Below are positions 34,294 through 43,860 of a stretch of DNA of 64,000 bases, one piece after another (position 1 is the stretch's first letter; the number at the start of each line of letters is the position of its first letter). Origin of the DNA: DATKFM01 sp963810485. GTDB taxonomy: Bacteria > Pseudomonadota > Alphaproteobacteria > Dongiales > Dongiaceae. The position numbers and the translations under genes are program-made. The stretch covers positions 248,001 through 312,000 of the forward strand of contig CAWENQ010000008.1 in the NCBI GenBank assembly GCA_963810485.1, in the 5' to 3' direction. A model generated the notes under the pieces. It was not told the DNA's origin and made no database searches. It saw only the letters and a list, made by a program, of their open reading frames with translations.

Positions 34294-35406
34294 ATGCAGG
34301 AACAGACAAAGGGCGAGGTGCTGATTGCGCCGGCGCGGCTGAACCGCTTCATCGACGATATCTGCCGCCATGCCGGCTGCGACGCCGAAGAGGCGGCGGC
34401 GATTGCCGGCCATCTGGTGGACGCCAATCTCACCGGTCACGACTCCCACGGCGCCTGCAAGATTCCCGAGTATGTCGGCTGCATGCGCGACGGCCGCCTG
34501 AAGCTGGGGCAGCGGGCGAGCATCGTCAGCGATGCCGGTGCTGTGCTGGTGCTGGACGGCAATCTCGGCGTCGGCCAGGTGCTGGCGCGCCAGGCGATGG
34601 AGATGGGCATGGAACGGGCGCGAAGCCTGGGGGCGGCGGTGGTGGCCCTGCGCCGCGCCCATCATATCGGCCGTATCGGCGCCTGGGCCGAGCAATGCGC
34701 CGCCGCCGGCTTTGCCTCCATGCATTATGTCAACGTCATCGGCCACGCGCCCTATGTCGCGCCGTTCGGCGGCCGCGACGGCAGGCTGGCGACCAATCCG
34801 TTCTGCGCCGCGCTGCCAGTCGAGGGCGAACCGCCGGTGGTGCTGGACATGGCCACCAGCAAGGTGGCCTGGGGCAAGCTGCTGGTGGCGGCGAACAAGG
34901 GCGCGCCGGCGCCTGAAGACGCGGTGCTCGATCCCGAGGGCAACGCCTCGCTCGATCCCCAGGTCATGTTCCGGGAACCGAAGGGCGCCATGCTGCCGTT
35001 CGGCGAGCACAAAGGGGCCGGGCTGGCGGTGCTTTGCGACCTGATGGCGGGGGCGCTGGGCGGCGGCGGCTGCAACCGGCCGGAAAACAACGACAGCAGC
35101 ACGGCGATCAACAACATGCTGTCGGTGATCATCCGCAGCGACGCCCTGGGCGATCCCGCCGGCATCGCCGCGGAAGCGAACGGCTTCGCCGCCTGGGCCA
35201 AGAGTTCCCGCCTGCGGCCCGGCGCCGAGCCGGTGCAGCTCCCCGGCGAGCCGGAGCGGGCACGGCGTGCGGCGCGGCAGCGCGATGGCATTTCCCTGGA
35301 CCGCACCACCTGGGGCCTGCTGCTGGAGACGGCCCGCAGCGTCGGCTGTCAGGCGGATGAGGGGCGGCTTCTGGCTCCGGCGAACAGTGCCGTGCACCCC
35401 GAATAG
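34294..35406 (+). CDS. Ldh family (malate/L-lactate/ureidoglycolate-type) oxidoreductase
   Basis: About 370 residues of the NAD(P)-dependent type II malate/L-lactate dehydrogenase family. Motifs: HLVDANLTGHDSHGACKIPEYV, AVVALRRAHHIGRIGAWAEQCA (catalytic His region), GRDGRLATNPFCAALPV, VVLDMATSKVAWGK and FGEHKGAGLAVLCDLMAGALGGGG. The start is uncertain. ATG at 34252, 34276 and 34294 and GTG at 34318 are in frame; I prefer 34294 or 34318, because the conserved part begins at VLIAPARLNRFI. Substrate is a 2-hydroxy acid but cannot be fixed. Divergent from ynjBCD. Confidence 0.87.
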   Translation: MQEQTKGEVLIAPARLNRFIDDICRHAGCDAEEAAAIAGHLVDANLTGHDSHGACKIPEYVGCMRDGRLKLGQRASIVSDAGAVLVLDGNLGVGQVLARQAMEMGMERARSLGAAVVALRRAHHIGRIGAWAEQCAAAGFASMHYVNVIGHAPYVAPFGGRDGRLATNPFCAALPVEGEPPVVLDMATSKVAWGKLLVAANKGAPAPEDAVLDPEGNASLDPQVMFREPKGAMLPFGEHKGAGLAVLCDLMAGALGGGGCNRPENNDSSTAINNMLSVIIRSDALGDPAGIAAEANGFAAWAKSSRLRPGAEPVQLPGEPERARRAARQRDGISLDRTTWGLLLETARSVGCQADEGRLLAPANSAVHPE

Positions 35407-35484
35407 CATTCATCATGATTTAGCGCTGCCCCGCGCCGCCTTGAACCGTGACCGCCCTCGGCCTATGCTCTGTCTCGCTTCGGC

Positions 35485-35558
35485 GCGGGTGTAGCTCAAT
35501 GGTAGAGCAGAAGCTTCCCAAGCTTACGACGAGGGTTCGATTCCCTTCACCCGCTCCA
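35485..35558 (+). tRNA. tRNA-Gly (anticodon CCC)
   Basis: A 74-base cloverleaf. The acceptor stem GCGGGTG pairs with CACCCGC, the D stem is GCTC/GAGC, the anticodon loop is TTCCCAA with anticodon CCC at positions 34-36, the T arm contains GGTTCGATTCC, and the discriminator T is followed by an encoded CCA. It reads GGG codons. The terminal pair of the anticodon stem is G-A, a weak point. It lies alone between two protein genes. Confidence 0.95.
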
Positions 35559-35590
35559 CCGCCGATGCAACAGCCCTGGTGAATTGACGC

Positions 35591-36424
35591 ATGAACGCGC
35601 CGGCGGCGGTCCCGTGTCTCAGACTCGCAGTTTATCAGTATTCGGCGCGCGACGAGACCCCGGACCAGCGGTTGCAACGGTTGGACGACACCCTGCGTGC
35701 CGCAAAGAATGCGCCGTTCGATCTGGTCGTGTGTCCGGAGCTGTTCCTCTCCGGCTACAATGTCGGGAAGAGGCTCGCCGATCTCAGCCAGACGCCGCAG
35801 GGCAGCTTCGCGGTGTCCGCTGCCGAGATTGCCCGGAATCACCGGACGGCCTTGGTCTACGGCTATCCGGAAACAGTCGGCGGGCAGCTCTATAATTCGG
35901 CGATCGCCATCGACAACAGCGGCCGGCAATTGGCGAACCACCGCAAGCTGCGAATTCCGAACGGCTTCGAGCGCGACTGGTTCACGTCAGGCGGCAACTA
36001 CACGATGTTGGAGATCGCCGGTTTCAGTATTGCTCTGTTGATCTGCTATGACGTGGAGTTTCCCGAGACTGTGCGAGCCTGCGCATCGGCCGGAGCCGAT
36101 CTCATCCTTGCGCCAACGGCGCTCAGGGCGGAGTGGAGCTTCGTCGCGCGGCAACTCATTCCGGCCCGCGCTTTCGAGAATGGCGTCTTTCTGGCCTATG
36201 CCAACTACTGCGGCGAGGAGAACGGCTTCGTCTATCTCGGCGAGAGCTGCATCATCGGCCCCGACGGCCGAGAGATCGCCCGCGCGGCCGCGGATGAGAC
36301 TTTGCTCGCGGCCGTTCTGAAACGGGAAGAAGTCGCGCGAGCGCGCGAGCGGCTGCCCTATCTCGAACACCGCGGCGATCTGGAGCGTGTCGCGATCGGC
36401 GGCAGCTCTGCGCCGCGTTCGTGA
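35591..36424 (+). CDS. Carbon-nitrogen hydrolase (nitrilase superfamily)
   Basis: 277 residues with the complete Glu-Lys-Cys catalytic triad: Glu50 in VVCPELFLSGY, Lys119 in NHRKLRIPN and Cys152 in LLICYDVEFPE. The arrangement resembles plant-type or aliphatic amidases such as N-carbamoylputrescine amidase and nitrilase-related amidases. It is cytoplasmic; the amide substrate cannot be assigned. It starts 32 bases after the tRNA and has no co-directional partner downstream. Confidence 0.88.
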   Translation: MNAPAAVPCLRLAVYQYSARDETPDQRLQRLDDTLRAAKNAPFDLVVCPELFLSGYNVGKRLADLSQTPQGSFAVSAAEIARNHRTALVYGYPETVGGQLYNSAIAIDNSGRQLANHRKLRIPNGFERDWFTSGGNYTMLEIAGFSIALLICYDVEFPETVRACASAGADLILAPTALRAEWSFVARQLIPARAFENGVFLAYANYCGEENGFVYLGESCIIGPDGREIARAAADETLLAAVLKREEVARARERLPYLEHRGDLERVAIGGSSAPRS

Positions 36425-36476
36425 AGATCTTGCGCGGCGGAAAGGCGTGATGATGTTTGCCGAAAGCTTCAGCTGA

Positions 36477-36742
36477 TCAAAGCAGGCGATGCCAGCTGCG
36501 GTCGGAATCGACCCGGGTCAGTCCGATGTCTTTCATCGTGTGATCGCTGAGCCGGTCGAGCACGCGCCGGTGGCGGCCCCGTGTCATCCACGTCGAAAAG
36601 GACGCACTGCTTCGGAGGACGAGAGCGAAAACCTTCTGAGCGGCATCGACCCATATGCTGTATGGCGCCAGGGCGGGCGCGGCCGCCACGATTGCACGGC
36701 GGCACGGATTGGATTTCTTGGCAGTTGGTATTCATTGGCCAT
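36477..36742 (-). CDS. DUF1127 small protein, probable frameshift near the middle
   Basis: The C-terminal part (RGRHRRVLDRLSDHTMKDIGLTRVD) is a DUF1127 domain, an arginine-rich helix pair found in many small alphaproteobacterial proteins. An intact frame runs from a GTG at 36689. A better start is the ATG at 36742 (MANEYQLPRNPIRAAV) with GGAG just upstream. That start is joined to the domain only if one base is missing near 36690. DUF1127 proteins in relatives affect phosphate, RNA or stress physiology, but no role can be given here. Confidence 0.6.
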
Positions 36743-36840
36743 CACTCCGGCGTAAAGTGCACGCGGCGACTGGCCCATCGCCGGCTCGGAAAGTTTTGAT
36801 GATTTTTTGAGGAGTTTTTGATTGCAGACAGTGCGTATCG

Positions 36841-36888
36841 CCGATCGTGACGTTGCGGGCGTCTGCGGCCCGCATACGTCATGATCGG
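36841..36888. repeat. 48-bp imperfect inverted repeat
   Basis: Arms CCGATCGTGACGTTGCGGGC (36841-36860) and, on the other side, GCCCGCATACGTCATGATCGG-like sequence ending at 36888 pair with one bulge and one mismatch around a 7-base loop. It lies downstream of the DUF4242 gene and upstream of the DUF1127 gene, both on the minus strand. It could end the first message or be part of the promoter region of the second. No strong T-run follows. Confidence 0.55.
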
Positions 36889-36945
36889 TTTGCTCGAATC
36901 ATTTTGCCGGCAGCTATGACAATTATCCTTCGGCGAAAACGCTGG

Positions 36946-37230
36946 CTACTTCGCCGCACCGTTGGCGGTGGTCGGGTCGATCGTCTTGCGCACCTCGGTG
37001 ATGCGGTTGGCCGGAAATCCGCTGATTTCCGCATGTTTCCGGATGACGGCTTCGTCTTCGGCGAGATACACGCAGAACGTCTTGTCCGCGGCGACGTAGG
37101 ATTCGACCCACTGGATCTTCGGCGCCAGGCTGGCCAGCGCCTTGTTGGATTGCGCCGCGGCGCCTTTCAACTGTTCGCGCTCGAGTGAACCGACCTGCGG
37201 AATATCGCGCTCGATAATGTAACGACGCAT
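36946..37230 (-). CDS. DUF4242 family protein
   Basis: 94 residues. MRRYIIERDIPQVGSLEREQL, IQWVESYVAADKTFCVYLAEDEAVIRKHAEISGFPANRITEVRKTIDP match the DUF4242 (SCO4226-like, ferredoxin-fold) family, one member of which binds nickel. Cys in TFCVYLA is the conserved cysteine. Function is unknown. It is divergent from the GlxA-type regulator across a 192-base intergenic region, so that regulator is a plausible controller. Confidence 0.85.
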   Translation of the reverse strand: MRRYIIERDIPQVGSLEREQLKGAAAQSNKALASLAPKIQWVESYVAADKTFCVYLAEDEAVIRKHAEISGFPANRITEVRKTIDPTTANGAAK

Positions 37231-37375
37231 CTGACGCTCCTGTGATGTGGATTAATTCTGGATCATCCGGTGTTGGCCGGATGAGAGGCAGGAGAATTAC
37301 CAAGATGTAATGCGAACAACAGTGGCAGATGGGAAGGATTGGTGCCTAATCAGCCACTTGAGGTTGCGGGGCCGA

Positions 37376-37389
37376 TGGCCGATCGGCCA
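37376..37389. promoter_or_regulatory. 14-bp perfect palindrome upstream of the GlxA-type regulator gene
   Basis: TGGCCGATCGGCCA lies about 34 bases before the regulator start, with a partial repeat GATTGGCCAA at 37401-37410. The position between the divergent DUF4242 and regulator genes fits an operator, possibly autoregulatory. No direct evidence. Confidence 0.3.
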
Positions 37390-37422
37390 ATCCGATGCCA
37401 GATTGGCCAAAAGGAGATTTGC

Positions 37423-38439
37423 ATGGATAGACCGATTACCGTTTCCATCGTTGCCGCGGCGGATGTCGAGCCCTGGGTGGCCGTCGGCATCCACGATGCG
37501 TTCTGGGCCGTGGGCACGCTGTGGAATCGCTGCATGGGCGAAAGCGAGCATCCGCGCTTCCTGCCGGAGATCGTCGCCGAAAAACTCGGCCCGATGAACA
37601 CGGGAACCGGCGTGCGCATCGAGCCGCACAAGACGATCCGCGATAACACACACTCCGATATCGTCTTCGTGCCGTCACTGCTGATAAAATCGGGCAAGCA
37701 GTTCGGGCGCGAGAACCCGGAACTCGTCGCCTGGATTCAACGGTCTTATGAAAACGGCGCAACGATCGTATCCGCCTGCACCGGTTCATTCCTGATTGCG
37801 GAAGCCGGCCTGCTGGAGGGCAAGGAGGCGACGACCCATTGGGCCTTCGTCGATCTCATGAAATCGGAGTATCCGAATGTGCGGATCCTGCCTGATCGCG
37901 TCCTCGTCTCGGCGGGCACGGATCGCCGCATCGTCACCTCGGGCGGCGCCACATCCTGGAGCGACCTCGTGCTCTATCTCGTCGGCCGCTTCGCCGGGCC
38001 GGAAGAGGCGCGGCGCCTGGCCAAGATGTCGCTGTTCGACTGGCACCATGACGGCCAGAATCCCTATTCGCGCCTGACCACAAGGCCGCAGTCCGGCGAC
38101 AAGGCGATCCAGGAATGCCAGGCCTGGCTCGCCTCGCACTACCAGGACAACGATCCCGTCGGCGCGATGATCAAGCTGTCGGGCCTGTCGCGGCGCACCT
38201 TCAATCGCCGGTTCAAGTCGGCCACCGGCAGCGCGCCGCTCGAATATGTCCAGCGCGTGCGCATCGAAGAGGCGAAGCAGATCCTGGAGACGACCGACGA
38301 TCCGGTCGAGACGATCGCCGGCGAAGTCGGCTATGGCGATTCCGTTTCCTTCCGCCGCCTGTTCAAGCGCCTGGTCTCCAGCACGCCCGCCATCTACCGC
38401 CGCCGCCAACGCATGCCCGACGCCGTGCGCAATCTCTAG
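37423..38439 (+). CDS. GlxA family transcriptional regulator (DJ-1/PfpI + AraC)
   Basis: 338 residues from ATG 37423, which has AAGGAG 8 bases upstream. The N-terminal half is a DJ-1/PfpI-like ligand domain: VSACTGSFLIAEAGLLEGKEATTHWAF holds the nucleophile-elbow cysteine (SACTG), and SAGTDRRIVTSGGATSWSDLVLYLV ends the domain. The C-terminal half is an AraC-type double helix-turn-helix: LSGLSRRTFNRRFKSATGSAPLEYVQRVRIEEAKQ and AGEVGYGDSVSFRRLFKRL. Such regulators often control amine or aldehyde metabolism. The divergent DUF4242 gene is the nearest candidate target. Confidence 0.9.
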   Translation: MDRPITVSIVAAADVEPWVAVGIHDAFWAVGTLWNRCMGESEHPRFLPEIVAEKLGPMNTGTGVRIEPHKTIRDNTHSDIVFVPSLLIKSGKQFGRENPELVAWIQRSYENGATIVSACTGSFLIAEAGLLEGKEATTHWAFVDLMKSEYPNVRILPDRVLVSAGTDRRIVTSGGATSWSDLVLYLVGRFAGPEEARRLAKMSLFDWHHDGQNPYSRLTTRPQSGDKAIQECQAWLASHYQDNDPVGAMIKLSGLSRRTFNRRFKSATGSAPLEYVQRVRIEEAKQILETTDDPVETIAGEVGYGDSVSFRRLFKRLVSSTPAIYRRRQRMPDAVRNL

Positions 38440-38551
38440 GCGGGGTGGGGCGCCAATCCCGCCTTTGTGAGCCCTGGCCATCGCAATGGTTTACGAAGCC
38501 TAAACTTCTGCCTGCGTAGGCTGGCTGCGCATCATCAGAGCAAGCGCCGCA

Positions 38552-39312
<761 letters not shown>

Positions 39313-39316
<4 letters not shown>

Positions 39317-40849
39317 GCCAGCCGGGCACGCTCACCTGGTTCGCGCGCCACGAATGCCGTCTCGCCTGGCGCGACTGGCTGTGGATGATGACGGCCGGGC
39401 GCCGGAGCCGCGCCCGCAACGTCGCCATCGGCATCGTCCTCTTCGCGCTGTTCCTCCATGGCGTCGCCTGGTTCATGGTCGGCGGCTTCGCGCCGCTGGG
39501 CGATCATCCGGACAAGGCGGCGCTGCTGCTGGTCAGCGGCAATGTGCTGCTGGCGGCGGCGCTGATGCTGTCGCAAGCGATGGAGTTCGGTGACTCGCGC
39601 CTTCTACAGCCGCGCCGATCTCGATCTGATCCTGTCCTCGCCCGCCTCGGCGCGGCGGCTGTTCGCGGTGCGGATCGGCGCCATGGCGCTGTCGATCACG
39701 GCGATGGCGCTGCTGCTGGCGGCGCCGTTCCTCAACATCCTGGCGTTCCAGGGCGGCTGGCATTGGCTCGGCGCCTATGGCGCCATCGCGGCCATGGGCA
39801 TGGCGGCAACGGCATTGGCCGTGGCGCTGACGGTCGCTCTGTTCCGCGTCATCGGGCCGAAGCGCACGCGACTGGTGGCGCAGATCGTCGCCGCCGTGAT
39901 CGGCGCCGCGTTCGTCATCGGGCTGCAGGTGGCGGCGATCCTCTCCACCGGCACCTTGTCGCGGCTCGATATCCTGCAGTCGGAAACGCTGCTGGCGATG
40001 GCGCCGACGGCGGACAGCCTGCTGTGGTGGCCGGCGCGGGCGATGATCGGCGAGCCGTTGCCGCTGCTGGCCGTGCTGGCGATCGGTACGGCCTTGCTCG
40101 GCGCGGCGATCGTGGTGTTCGCGCGGGTGTTCGCCGGTCATGCCATGGCCGCCGCCGGCCTTGCCTATGGCAGCACGAAACAGACCGGACGCACCGGCGC
40201 CTTCCGCGACGTTTCGCCGATGCGATCTCTGCGGCGCAAGGAATGGACGCTGCTGCGGCGCGATCCCTGGCTGCTGTCGCAGACTCTGATGCAGCTCCTC
40301 TACCTGCTGCCGCCGGCGCTGCTGCTGTGGCGCAGCTTCGCGGCGGGCATCGATGCACCGGCGCTCTTGGTACCCGTGCTGATCATGGCCGCGGGTCAGC
40401 TCGCCGGCGGCCTCGCCTGGCTGGCCATCTCCGGCGAGGATGCGCCCGACCTCATCGCCTCGGCGCCGATCAGCGCGCGGCAAGTGACGCGGGCGAAGGT
40501 GGAAGCGGTGCTTGGCGCCGTGGCCATGGTCTTCGCGCCGCTGCTTGCCGGCCTGGCGCTGCTGTCGCCGTTCGCCGCCCTGATGGCCGCGATCTTCACA
40601 CTCATTGGCGCCGGCTCGGCGACCATGATCCAGCTCTGGTTCCGCAGCCAGGCCAAGCGCAGCCAGTTCCGGCGGCGCCAGACCTCCTCCCGCGTCGCCA
40701 CGTTTGCCGAGGCGCTCTGCTCCGTGGGCTGGGCGGCGACCGGCGCCCTGGCGGCGCTGGGCAATTGGGGCGCGCTCTTTACCGGCCTGATCGTGCTCGG
40801 TATTCTGGCCGGCGCGCGGATGCTCAGCCCGGCCCGCCGCGGCCGATAG
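39313..40849 (+). pseudogene. ABC exporter membrane subunit, one frameshift
   Basis: Starts MSQPGTLTWFARHECRLAWRDW overlapping the ATPase stop. The frame shifts near 39585, where an extra G breaks SQAMEF-VTRAFYSRADLDLILSSPAS, and then runs open to the stop at 40849. The joined protein is about 511 residues with roughly ten to twelve hydrophobic segments. YSRADLDLILSSP is a motif of membrane subunits in this exporter class. One base correction restores it, so a sequencing error is the simplest reading. Confidence 0.8.
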
Positions 40850-40894
40850 GCGCCGATTCCGTCGTTCCGGCGGCTCGCGAAGACCTCACCGGCC

Positions 40895-40910
40895 TGTGAC
40901 GTCCGTCACA
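40895..40910. promoter_or_regulatory. CRP/FNR-type palindrome TGTGA-N6-TCACA
   Basis: TGTGACGTCCGTCACA is a perfect dyad with the exact TGTGA-N6-TCACA layout of CRP-family sites. It lies about 130 bases before the DUF1127 gene start at 41040 and 46 bases after the exporter gene. Control of the DUF1127 gene by a CRP/FNR-type regulator is an inference. Confidence 0.5.
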
Positions 40911-41039
40911 CAAATAAACAGGAATTTTGGGCCATCCTCCCCTGTCTATGGGGGCATGGAGCGCATATCTCATTCGCCACCAGGAAACAGGGCCGTCGGA
41001 CATTTGAATAATTCTAAATCCGGCGGGCAGGAGGAAGCA

Positions 41040-41273
41040 GTGAACAAGTGCATGTCAGTTTCGGAATCGAATAGCGCGGCGGCCTTCTCGGCCCGGCGGT
41101 TGCTCGATGCCGTCACCGGCATCGGCGAGCCGATCATGCAGGTGCCCGGTATGTTTGCCGCGTGGATGGCAAACAGCGAACCGCGCGGCCTCGACAATCA
41201 CACCCTGCGCGACCTCGGCCTTCTGCGCACCGACATCGCCTATTCGGTCGGCAAGCGGTTCTGGCAGGAGTAG
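41040..41273 (+). CDS. DUF1127-like small protein
   Basis: 77 residues from GTG 41040, with GGAGGA 5 bases upstream; an upstream open extension lacks such a site. The C-terminus ARGLDNHTLRDLGLLRTDI-like segment (EPRGLDNHTLRDLGLLRTDIAYSVGKRF) matches the second helix of DUF1127 proteins, while the arginine-rich first part is weaker than usual. Unknown function. A CRP-like palindrome lies in its long leader. Confidence 0.75.
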   Translation: MNKCMSVSESNSAAAFSARRLLDAVTGIGEPIMQVPGMFAAWMANSEPRGLDNHTLRDLGLLRTDIAYSVGKRFWQE

Positions 41274-41289
41274 CCGAGCCGCCGGATTC

Positions 41290-42771
41290 CTACTCCGGCA
41301 CTTCCGTTTCGACCTGCCCGGCGGCATCGCGCTGTAGCTGCTCTGCCGCCAGCGCCAACTTGTACGAGACATAGTACTTGTAGATGTTGCGGACGTAGGT
41401 CACCGGCTCCTGCCCGACCTTCTGCGCTACCACGCGCTCCACATTGTTGAACCATTTGTTGGGATCGTAGCCCTGCTCGGCGGCGAGCTTGCGCAGCTTC
41501 GACATGCGCGTCGGCCCGGCATTGTAGGCGGCGAAGGCGAACAGGGTGCGGTTCTCCTCGTCCAGCTCCGCTTCGGGGAAGTACACCTCGATGAGATGAT
41601 CCATGTACTTCGAGCCGGCATGGACATTCGCTTCCGTCTGCCTGATGTCGCCGACCTCCATCGCCTTGCCGGTGTCTGGCATCAGCTGCATGACTCCGAT
41701 GGCGCCGACCGGACTCTTGGTCTCCTGATTGAGCTGGGATTCTTGATAGCCCTGGGCCGTCAGCAGCAGATAGTCGAACTGGTACTGTGCCGCATATTTC
41801 TTAAACAGTGCGACGACCGATTGGAATCTCTCCCAGTCCTCATCTGATTTGGCGTTCTTCGCTTTGCGGATTTTGGCGGCGAAGGATTTCACATTGCCGG
41901 TGACCAGGCCGTACTTCTTCACGACTTTGATGACAAAGTCGTCGACCTCCGCCTTCAGTAGCGGGCTGTCCTTGCGGAAGGCCCAGCCCACCTGACCGCC
42001 GCTTCGCAGGACGATGTCCTTGTGCACCACCATATCAGTGAGGATCGGCGACCAGAGATCGGCCAGCCATTCATCCACCACCGTCATGTCCAGCAGCCCG
42101 GCATTGACCATATCCAGCTTGTCCTCGTCCTCGATCGGATCGGGCAGCAGGGTCAGGATCATCGGCGCCTTGCCGGCGGCGGCGAATTGCTCGTTAAGTG
42201 CCGTCAGGCTTTCGTAATAGCTGGTCGCCGGCCGGACGAACACTTCCTTGCCAGCAAGGTCATCGATGGTCTGCAGCGCCGGCGCGCCGGGACCGGTGAC
42301 GATGATCTCCGAGAAGGGTTTTGAAACTGGCTCCGAGAAATCCACCTGCTCCTGCCGCAACTCCGTTATCGTGATGTTGCCGGCGGCGATGTCGGCTCGT
42401 CCGTCCAGCAGCGACGGGATCAGCTGATCCCTGGTGGTCGGGATCAGCACAATTGTGATCGGCCGCTTCTCCAGGCTCTTCTTATGCTTCTTGTTCAGAT
42501 GCTCTTCGAATTTGCGGATGATGTCGGCGGTCAAACCGCGCTCCCGGCCGCGATCGTGATAGAACAGACTGCGGCTATAGGGCACGGCCACGCGCACCAC
42601 TCGCCGCTCCACCATGCCGTCGAAATCGCCGGTCCATCGTTTGAGTTCGGTTTCAAGGGCGCGAGTTTCAATAGGCGCGGCATCCTGCGCGCCTGGCTTT
42701 AGCGGTGCGCCGAGACCGAACATGGCCACCAGCGCGATGAGTACAACCGGCCGCCACGAAGGGCGCATCAT
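41290..42771 (-). CDS. MltF-like lytic transglycosylase (solute-binding domain + SLT)
   Basis: 493 residues with a signal peptide (PVVLIALVAMFGLGAPLKPGAQ). Residues about 57-300 form a periplasmic amino-acid-binding-like domain (VVRVAVPYSRSLFYHDRGRERGLTADIIRKFE, GRADIAAGNITIT). Residues about 325-450 are a soluble lytic transglycosylase domain with catalytic Glu344 in AQGYQESQLNQ, GAIGVMQLMPDTG and FAFAAYNAGPTRM. This two-domain order is that of MltF, which cuts peptidoglycan glycan strands. The ligand sensed by the first domain is unknown. It faces the DUF1127 gene tail to tail. Confidence 0.88.
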   Translation of the reverse strand: MMRPSWRPVVLIALVAMFGLGAPLKPGAQDAAPIETRALETELKRWTGDFDGMVERRVVRVAVPYSRSLFYHDRGRERGLTADIIRKFEEHLNKKHKKSLEKRPITIVLIPTTRDQLIPSLLDGRADIAAGNITITELRQEQVDFSEPVSKPFSEIIVTGPGAPALQTIDDLAGKEVFVRPATSYYESLTALNEQFAAAGKAPMILTLLPDPIEDEDKLDMVNAGLLDMTVVDEWLADLWSPILTDMVVHKDIVLRSGGQVGWAFRKDSPLLKAEVDDFVIKVVKKYGLVTGNVKSFAAKIRKAKNAKSDEDWERFQSVVALFKKYAAQYQFDYLLLTAQGYQESQLNQETKSPVGAIGVMQLMPDTGKAMEVGDIRQTEANVHAGSKYMDHLIEVYFPEAELDEENRTLFAFAAYNAGPTRMSKLRKLAAEQGYDPNKWFNNVERVVAQKVGQEPVTYVRNIYKYYVSYKLALAAEQLQRDAAGQVETEVPE

Positions 42772-43008
42772 CTTTCCGTCCGGAGAATTGCTGAAACGCG
42801 TCTACGCTCCGTCGGTCGGTGCTTGGCCGCCTGCTGTTGCACGCAAACTCGCCAGCATTATGCCCGAAGCCGGTGCCTTTATCCAGATGGAGGCAGAAGT
42901 TTTGCCGCCGCTTCGGCCGTTGTGCTGCCGCCCGGCGGCGGCCATCTTCCCCCTGCGCCGGGACGCCCCAGGAGCAGGGCGGTATGCGGGCGGAAAGCGA
43001 GGCGGCGG

Positions 43009-43788
43009 ATGGATATGGGAATTACCGGCCGGAAGGCCATCGTTTGCGGCGCGAGCAAGGGACTGGGCAAGGGCTGCGCCCTGGCCCTGGCCCGCGAAGG
43101 CGTCGTGCTGGTGCTGAACGCCCGGGGTGCCGATGCCTTGGCCAAGACCGCGGCGGAGATCGAGGCCGCCACCGGCGCGACCGTCACCGCCGTCGCCGCC
43201 GATGTGACCACGGAAGCGGGTCGCGCGACGCTGCTCGCCGCCTGTCCCGATCCGGACATCCTGGTCACGAACTCCGGCGGCCCGCCGGCGGGCGATTTCC
43301 GCAACTGGTCCGGCGAGGACTGGCTGAAGGCGCTGAACGGCAACATGGTCACCCATATCCTGCTGATCAAAGCGGTCATCGACGGCATGATCGGCAGGCG
43401 CTTCGGCCGCATCGTCAACATCACCTCGGGGGCGGTGAAGTCGCCCTATCCCAATCTGGGACTCTCGAACGGCGCCCGGGCGGGACTGACCGGCTTTGTC
43501 GCCGGCCTGGCGCGGCAGGTGTCGCAGCATAACGTGACCATCAACAACCTGTTGCCGGGCTCCCACGATACTGACCGGCTGCGCTCGATCATCGAGGCGG
43601 GCGCCAAGGCGCAGGGCATCCCGGCCGACAAGGCGATTGCCGAGGCCAAGGCGGCGGAAACGGCTAAACGGTTCGGCACGGTCGACGAGTTCGGCGCCGC
43701 CTGCGCCTTCCTCTGCAGCGCCCATGCCGGCTACATCGCCGGCCAGAACCTGCTGCTGGACGGCGGCAGCTACAACGGCACGCTCTGA
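43009..43788 (+). CDS. SDR-family oxidoreductase with altered catalytic tetrad
   Basis: 259 residues. The cofactor glycine motif is intact (CGASKGLGKG, residues 13-22) and so is the NSGG strand (TNSGGPP). Ser140 in NITSGAVKSP fits the catalytic serine. The expected YxxxK is replaced by SxxxR (Ser153 and Arg157 in GLSNGARAGL). This variant subgroup of SDRs is known in genomes as FabG-like proteins, but its chemistry is unclear. The start at 43009 has GAGGCGG upstream. It is followed 72 bases later by a polyamine-type ABC operon. The 237 bases before it (42772-43008) show no gene. Confidence 0.83.
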   Translation: MDMGITGRKAIVCGASKGLGKGCALALAREGVVLVLNARGADALAKTAAEIEAATGATVTAVAADVTTEAGRATLLAACPDPDILVTNSGGPPAGDFRNWSGEDWLKALNGNMVTHILLIKAVIDGMIGRRFGRIVNITSGAVKSPYPNLGLSNGARAGLTGFVAGLARQVSQHNVTINNLLPGSHDTDRLRSIIEAGAKAQGIPADKAIAEAKAAETAKRFGTVDEFGAACAFLCSAHAGYIAGQNLLLDGGSYNGTL

Positions 43789-43860
43789 ACCGGCAGCGCC
43801 GCGCCTTGACAGGGGCGCGGCTCTTGGCTGGAGTCGCCGCCGCCAGGAAAACAAGAACAA

